From Pseudomonadota bacterium (GTDB lineage: Bacteria > Pseudomonadota > Gammaproteobacteria > Steroidobacterales > Steroidobacteraceae): a stretch of 9,602 nucleotides of DNA. Positions within the stretch are counted from its first letter, which is position 1. Every line of letters begins with the position of its first letter. A program made the position numbers and the translations under genes. Below are positions 6,346-9,602 of the stretch, piece by piece. Below the pieces are notes generated by a model that worked only from the letters and a program-made list of their open reading frames with translations, was not told the origin of the DNA and made no database searches. The DNA lies in contig JAKAZP010000069.1 in assembly GCA_021815905.1 (NCBI GenBank), forward strand, positions 1 through 9,602. The letters are read 5' to 3'.

Positions 6346-6367
6346 GCCGCCCGTGTCCGGGCGGCTT
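6344..6367 (-). terminator. Probable terminator of the alpha operon (after rplQ)
   Basis: A perfect 10-bp stem, AAGCCGCCCG (6344-6353) with CGGGCGGCTT (6358-6367), has a 4-base loop and begins 20 bases after the rplQ stop. On the minus strand it ends GGCTT followed by TGCGTGCG, so the T-tract is very short (three T). Location and stem quality support termination; the tail is weak. Confidence 0.55.
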
Positions 6368-6386
6368 GCGGCGGGCCGGCGGAAAA

Positions 6387-6896
6387 TCAGGCGCTCGCGG
6401 CCTTCGCCTTCCGTGCTCTTCTCGGCTTGCTCGGCGCTCCGGCCGCCTCGGCCGGCTCGGCCGGCTCGCTGCTCGCCTTGCTGCGGCGGCGGGTCTTCTT
6501 CTTCGATGCGGGCGGCTCCCCGGCCGGCGCGGCGGTCGAGGCCGACTCCACCAGCTGCATCAGCGCCATGGGCGCGGAATCGCCCGGCCGCGGGGTCATG
6601 CGCAGGATCCGGGTGTAACCCCCGGGGCGCGCCTTGAAGCGCGGACCGAGCTCGGCGAACAGCTTCTCGACCACCTCGGCGTCGCGCAGGCGCGCGAACG
6701 CCAGGCGGCGGTTCGCCTCGCCGTCGCTCTTGCCGAGGGTGATCAGCGGCTCGACCACCCTGCGGAGCTCCTTCGCCTTCGGCAGCGTGGTGCGGATGGT
6801 CTCGTGCCGCAGCAGCGACACGCTCATGTTCCGCATCAGGGCATGGCGGTGCGAGCTGTTGCGCGAGAGCTGGCGGCCGGTCAGATGATGTCTCAT
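6387..6896 (-). CDS. rplQ: 50S ribosomal protein L17 with extended C-terminal tail
   Basis: L17 binds 23S rRNA domain III near the exit-tunnel side of the large subunit. The first 117 residues are canonical: [20 protein letters not shown], then [11 protein letters not shown], and [25 protein letters not shown]. coli L17 is 127 residues; here the protein continues to 169. The extra tail (about 118-169) is Ala/Pro/Glu/Lys/Arg-rich, with a basic cluster KKKTRRR (132-138), an acidic EPAEPAEA stretch and a second basic end, so it is likely disordered and able to touch rRNA. The gene follows rpoA after 10 bases and closes the alpha operon, with a hairpin downstream. The start is fixed by family alignment; the Shine-Dalgarno is weak and lies over the rpoA stop region, suggesting coupling. 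Confidence 0.97.
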   Translation of the reverse strand: MRHHLTGRQLSRNSSHRHALMRNMSVSLLRHETIRTTLPKAKELRRVVEPLITLGKSDGEANRRLAFARLRDAEVVEKLFAELGPRFKARPGGYTRILRMTPRPGDSAPMALMQLVESASTAAPAGEPPASKKKTRRRSKASSEPAEPAEAAGAPSKPRRARKAKAASA

Positions 6897-6906
6897 GGTG
6901 GGCGTC

Positions 6907-7911
6907 TCAGCTGATTTCCCGGCCGTCCTCGTGCTTCAGGCTCGGCGGCGGCCAGCCCTCGAGGCGCATTCCGAGCATCAGTCCGTGGCTCTGCAGCACT
7001 TCCTTGATCTCGGTCAGGGACTTCTTCCCGAGATTCGGAGTGCGCAGCAGCTCGACCTCCGTGCGCTGCACGAGGTCGCCGATGTAGTGGATGTTCTCGG
7101 CCTTCAGGCAGTTGGCGCTGCGGACGGTGAGCTCGAGCTCGTCCACGGGACGCAGCAGGATCGGATCGAACTGCATCTCGGCCACCTTGGTGGTCGTCTC
7201 CTCCTCGCCCTGCAGATCGACGAACACCGACAGCTGATCCTTGAGGATGCTGCCCGCGCGGCGAATGGCCTCCTCGGCGTCGATGGTGCCGTTGGTCTCG
7301 ATGTCGATGACCAGCTTGTCGAGGTCGGTGCGCTGCTCGACGCGCGCCGCATCGACCGAGTACGTCACGCGCCGCACCGGGGAGAAGGACGCATCGAGCT
7401 GCAGTCGGCCGATCGGACGGGTCTGCTCCTCGAAGCCGGCGCGGGCGGCGGCCGGCCGGTAGCCGCGGCCGCGCTCGACGCGCAGCACCATGCTGAGCTC
7501 GCCCGCCTTGGTGAGGTTGGCGATCACGAGCTCGGGGTTGACCACTTCGATGTCGTGATCGGTCTGGATGTCCCCGGCGGTGACCGGTCCGGGCCCCTTC
7601 TTCTGGAGCTTCAGCTCCGCGCTGTCGCGCGTGTGCATGCGGAGCGCGACCGACTTCAGGTTGAGCAGGATGTCGACGACATCCTCCTGAACGCCCTCGA
7701 TGCTCGTGTACTCGTGCAACACGCCGTCGATCTCGCATTCGGTGATCGCGCTGCCCGGCATCGATGACAGCAGCACGCGCCGGAGCGCATTGCCGAGCGT
7801 GTGGCCGAAGCCGCGCTCGAACGGCTCGATGGTGACGCGCGCCTGGCGCGGCGCAGTGGGCTGCACCTTCACCACGCGCGGCTTGAGAAACTCGGAAACG
7901 GAACCCTGCAT
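6907..7911 (-). CDS. rpoA: DNA-directed RNA polymerase subunit alpha
   Basis: Alpha dimer nucleates RNA polymerase assembly, and its C-terminal domain contacts UP-element DNA and activators. The 334 residues compare with 329 in E. coli. The N-terminal domain (about 1-233) includes [29 protein letters not shown] and [17 protein letters not shown] linker follows, and the C-terminal domain (about 247-325) contains [26 protein letters not shown], split here as [11 protein letters not shown] then AENIHYIGD, with R264 equivalent to the DNA-contacting R265 of E. coli. I start at the ATG 7909-7911 ([13 protein letters not shown]), behind a good AAGGTGAG Shine-Dalgarno, instead of an in-frame start twelve codons earlier that lacks homology. 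It sits 63 bases after rpsD, the widest gap inside the operon, and 10 bases before rplQ. Confidence 0.99.
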   Translation of the reverse strand: MQGSVSEFLKPRVVKVQPTAPRQARVTIEPFERGFGHTLGNALRRVLLSSMPGSAITECEIDGVLHEYTSIEGVQEDVVDILLNLKSVALRMHTRDSAELKLQKKGPGPVTAGDIQTDHDIEVVNPELVIANLTKAGELSMVLRVERGRGYRPAAARAGFEEQTRPIGRLQLDASFSPVRRVTYSVDAARVEQRTDLDKLVIDIETNGTIDAEEAIRRAGSILKDQLSVFVDLQGEEETTTKVAEMQFDPILLRPVDELELTVRSANCLKAENIHYIGDLVQRTEVELLRTPNLGKKSLTEIKEVLQSHGLMLGMRLEGWPPPSLKHEDGREIS

Positions 7912-7917
7912 TGCGGT

Positions 7918-7943
7918 CTCACCTTGCCGGCCGGAACGCCGGC
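7918..7943 (-). promoter_or_regulatory. rpoA Shine-Dalgarno with adjoining hairpin
   Basis: The minus strand carries GCCGGC-GTTCCG-GCCGGC (7926-7943), a perfect 6-bp stem, directly followed by AAGGTGAG (7918-7925), the rpoA ribosome binding site 6 bases from the ATG. The hairpin abuts but does not cover the Shine-Dalgarno. It could separate rpoA translation from rpsD or mark an mRNA processing point. Confidence 0.45.
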
Positions 7944-7974
7944 TCAAACCAAAACAGATGCCTCGACGCGCGCG

Positions 7975-8598
7975 CTACTTGGAGTAGAGCTCCACGACCA
8001 GGTTTTCGTTGATGTCCGGAAGGACGTCCTCCCGGCCGGGCGCGGACTTGAACACGCCCCGGAACTCCTTGTCGTTCACCTCGACCCATTCCGGCAGGCC
8101 GACCTGCTGGGCGATGTTGATCGCGCTCTGGATGCGCAGCTGCTTGCGCGCCCTCTCGCGCACCTCCACGACGTCGCCGGGCTTCACCTGGTAGGACGCG
8201 ATGGTGACGGCACGGGTGTTGACCGTGATCGACTTGTGGCTCACGAGCTGGCGCGCCTCGGCGCGGGTCGCCGCGAATCCCATCCGGTACACGACATTGT
8301 CCAGGCGGCATTCGAGCAGCTTCAGGAGGTTCTCGCCGGTCGCGCCCGCGCGGCGCGCCGCCTCCTCGTAGTAGTTGCCGAACTGGCGCTCGAGGACGCC
8401 GTACATCCGGCGCAGCTTCTGCTTCTCCCTGAGCTGCAGGCCGTAGTCCGAGAGGCGCTGGCGCCGCTCGCCCTTGATGCCGCCCGGAGGAACGGTGAGC
8501 TTGCACTTGCTTTCGAGCGGCTTGACGCCGCTCTTCAGGAAAAGATCGGTGCCCTCGCGGCGGGCGAGCTTGCACTTCGGACCTGTGTAACGCGCCAT
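7975..8598 (-). CDS. rpsD: 30S ribosomal protein S4
   Basis: Primary 16S rRNA-binding protein that nucleates assembly of the 30S body; in E. coli it also represses the alpha operon. The 207 residues compare with 206 in E. coli. [24 protein letters not shown], seen as MARYTGPK then [15 protein letters not shown], forms the start. [14 protein letters not shown] and [12 protein letters not shown] follow, then the S4 RNA-binding domain from about 97 ([22 protein letters not shown]), and the end is ELYSK. Only C9 and C32 remain of the four Cys of zinc-binding S4 types, so no zinc site is expected. The stop of rpsK lies 10 bases upstream, and the Shine-Dalgarno TGAGGT (8606-8611) overlaps that stop codon, so translation is probably coupled. 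Confidence 0.99.
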   Translation of the reverse strand: MARYTGPKCKLARREGTDLFLKSGVKPLESKCKLTVPPGGIKGERRQRLSDYGLQLREKQKLRRMYGVLERQFGNYYEEAARRAGATGENLLKLLECRLDNVVYRMGFAATRAEARQLVSHKSITVNTRAVTIASYQVKPGDVVEVRERARKQLRIQSAINIAQQVGLPEWVEVNDKEFRGVFKSAPGREDVLPDINENLVVELYSK

Positions 8599-8608
8599 GC
8601 TTCGAACC

Positions 8609-9019
8609 TCAGACTCTGCGCTTCTTCGGCGGCCGGCAGCCGTTGTGCGGGATCGGCGTCACGTCTGCGATGCTGGTGATCTTCAGTCCGCAGTTGTTGA
8701 GCGCGCGCACCGCCGATTCGCGCCCGGGACCCGGGCCGCCGACACGCACTTCGACATTCTTCACGCCGTGCTCCTGGGCCGCGACGCCCGCCTTCTCGGC
8801 GGCCACCTGCGCGGCGAACGGCGTGCTCTTGCGCGAGCCGCGGAAGCCGCAGCCGCCGGCGGTCGCCCACGACAGGGTGTTGCCCTGGCGATCGGTGATC
8901 GTGATGATCGTGTTGTTGAAGGAGGCGTGCACGTGCGCGATCGCATCGAGCACGTTCTTGCGCGCCTTCTTGGGCTTCTTGGCGGCCGCCGCGGCGGCGC
9001 CCTGCTTCTGGTCAGCCAT
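8609..9019 (-). CDS. rpsK: 30S ribosomal protein S11
   Basis: Platform protein of the small subunit that helps form the mRNA exit channel. The 136 residues compare with 129 in E. coli. The surplus is in the N-terminal tail, which has an Ala run and a basic KKPKKARKN stretch before the conserved core. The core shows [37 protein letters not shown], the near-invariant GPGPGRES, and the terminal signature [20 protein letters not shown] Shine-Dalgarno (9029-9034) stands 9 bases from the ATG at 9017-9019. It lies 18 bases after rpsM and 10 bases before rpsD within the alpha operon. Confidence 0.99.
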   Translation of the reverse strand: MADQKQGAAAAAAKKPKKARKNVLDAIAHVHASFNNTIITITDRQGNTLSWATAGGCGFRGSRKSTPFAAQVAAEKAGVAAQEHGVKNVEVRVGGPGPGRESAVRALNNCGLKITSIADVTPIPHNGCRPPKKRRV

Positions 9020-9037
9020 GTATGGTCGTTCCTCGGA

Positions 9038-9418
9038 TCATGCCTTGCCCGGAGGCGCATTCAACTTGACGGCCTGCTTGCGCGGTCCCTTGCGCGTGCG
9101 GGCGTTGGTGCGGGTGCGCTGGCCGTTCACCGGCAGCCCGCGGCGGTGGCGGATACCGCGATAGCACCCGAGATCCATCAGGCGCTTGATGTTCATCGAC
9201 ACCTCGCGCCGCAGATCGCCCTCGACGGCGAACTTGGCGATCTGCGAGCGGATGGCGTTGATCTCGGCCTCGGTGAGGTCCTTGACCTTCGTGCTCGGGT
9301 CGACGCCCGCCCCCGCGCAGGCATTGCGCGCACGCATGCGACCCACGCCGTAGATGTGCGTGAGCCCGACCCACACGTGCTTGTTCATCGGAATATTGAT
9401 GCCGGCTATGCGTGCCAT
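9038..9418 (-). CDS. rpsM: 30S ribosomal protein S13
   Basis: Head protein of the small subunit that contacts the P-site tRNA and forms intersubunit bridges with L5. The 126 residues compare with 118 in E. coli. [20 protein letters not shown], the helix-two-turn-helix with [24 protein letters not shown] and the tRNA-facing tail [14 protein letters not shown] are all present. The C-terminus ends [12 protein letters not shown], longer than the E. coli PIKK. The Shine-Dalgarno TAAGG (9423-9427) is close, 4 bases from the ATG. This is the first gene of the alpha operon; in E. coli this translation start is where S4 represses. The leader before it holds a candidate promoter. Confidence 0.99.
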   Translation of the reverse strand: MARIAGINIPMNKHVWVGLTHIYGVGRMRARNACAGAGVDPSTKVKDLTEAEINAIRSQIAKFAVEGDLRREVSMNIKRLMDLGCYRGIRHRRGLPVNGQRTRTNARTRKGPRKQAVKLNAPPGKA

Positions 9419-9452
9419 GGTGCCTTACCGAACCCGCGGAGAAAAACGGGAT

Positions 9453-9482
9453 ATTTTAGCTGAAACTGGTCCAAATCTCTAA
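9453..9482 (-). promoter_or_regulatory. Candidate alpha-operon promoter in the rpmJ-rpsM gap
   Basis: On the minus strand TTAGAG (9477-9482) is followed after 18 bases by a strong -10, TAAAAT (9453-9458). It lies in a conspicuously AT-rich island (9441-9482) within very GC-rich DNA. Transcription would begin near 9446, leaving about 28 bases before rpsM. The -35 begins only five bases beyond the rpmJ stop. Confidence 0.45.
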
Positions 9483-9487
9483 CCGCC

Positions 9488-9601
9488 TCACCCCTGCCGC
9501 TGCTTGTGCCGCTGGTCGGAGCAGATGACGTAGACCACGCGCCGGCGGCGCACGATCTTGCAGTTCTTGCAGATCTTCTTGACCGAGGGTCTGACTTTCA
9601 T
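9488..9601 (-). CDS. rpmJ: 50S ribosomal protein L36
   Basis: Smallest large-subunit protein, a zinc ribbon that binds 23S rRNA. The gene is complete, with ATG at 9599-9601, 37 codons and TGA at 9488-9490. The protein begins [20 protein letters not shown] and ends [11 protein letters not shown]. The zinc ligands C11, C14, C27 and H32 are all present, so this is the zinc-binding (C+) paralogue, not the zinc-free form expressed under zinc limitation. E. coli L36 has 38 residues; one residue is missing between the third Cys and the His. It is the last gene of the spc operon and precedes rpsM by 69 bases. Its ribosome binding site is outside the window. Confidence 0.98.
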   Translation of the reverse strand: MKVRPSVKKICKNCKIVRRRRVVYVICSDQRHKQRQG

Positions 9602-9602
9602 A

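Noticed and set aside
6895..7767. Plus-strand open frame opposite rpoA
   Set aside because: Antisense shadow of rpoA; the rpoA frame is conserved along its full length.
7912..7947. Twelve-codon N-terminal extension of RpoA
   Set aside because: RpoA proteins begin MQGSV-EFLKPR, and the extension would contain the good Shine-Dalgarno AAGGTGAG and the hairpin.

Overview
The window is a stretch of chromosome from a GC-rich bacterium (by eye about two thirds G+C; not counted). Every recognisable protein reads as gammaproteobacterial: UvrA, PepQ, MscL, SSB and the ribosomal proteins match the Escherichia coli family members almost position by position. The order rpmJ-rpsM-rpsK-rpsD-rpoA-rplQ, with uvrA and ssb close behind rplQ, is also typical of that class. 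The GC content and Ala/Pro/Lys-rich protein tails suggest a Xanthomonadales/Nevskiales/Steroidobacter-like lineage, but this is a guess.

Layout, left to right. (1) 1-408, minus: N-terminal 136 codons of ssb, cut by the window edge in a Gly-Ala repeat. (2) 409-564: divergent ssb/uvrA control region. (3) 565-3423, plus: complete uvrA. (4) 3420-3908, minus: a GNAT acetyltransferase converging on uvrA; the two stop codons share one CTAG. (5) 3909-4032: nested hairpin with a T-tract (a good intrinsic terminator) and a second hairpin. (6) 4033-4278, minus: small Ser/Pro/Thr-rich lipoprotein. (7) 4279-4504: divergent promoter region. (8) 4505-5863, plus: pepQ (Xaa-Pro dipeptidase). (9) 5883-6284, minus: mscL. 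(10) 6387-9418, minus: the alpha operon, transcribed rpsM-rpsK-rpsD-rpoA-rplQ, preceded by rpmJ (9488-9601), the last gene of the spc operon. No gene-free stretch exceeds 300 bases.

The right third supplies the translation and transcription core: ribosomal proteins L36, S13, S11, S4 and L17 plus the RNA polymerase alpha subunit. The left third is DNA repair: single-strand binding protein and the excision-repair damage sensor. Between them are a dipeptidase, an osmotic safety-valve channel, an acetyltransferase and a lipoprotein with no obvious shared pathway.

I found no mobile element, CRISPR array, tRNA, rRNA or clearly novel multi-gene system. The points worth a second look are mostly regulatory or structural: a probable leaderless pepQ start, a uvrA leader with a perfect 16-bp palindrome and no recognisable LexA box, a possible alpha-operon promoter in a short AT-rich island, and lineage-specific low-complexity regions in SSB, L17 and the lipoprotein.
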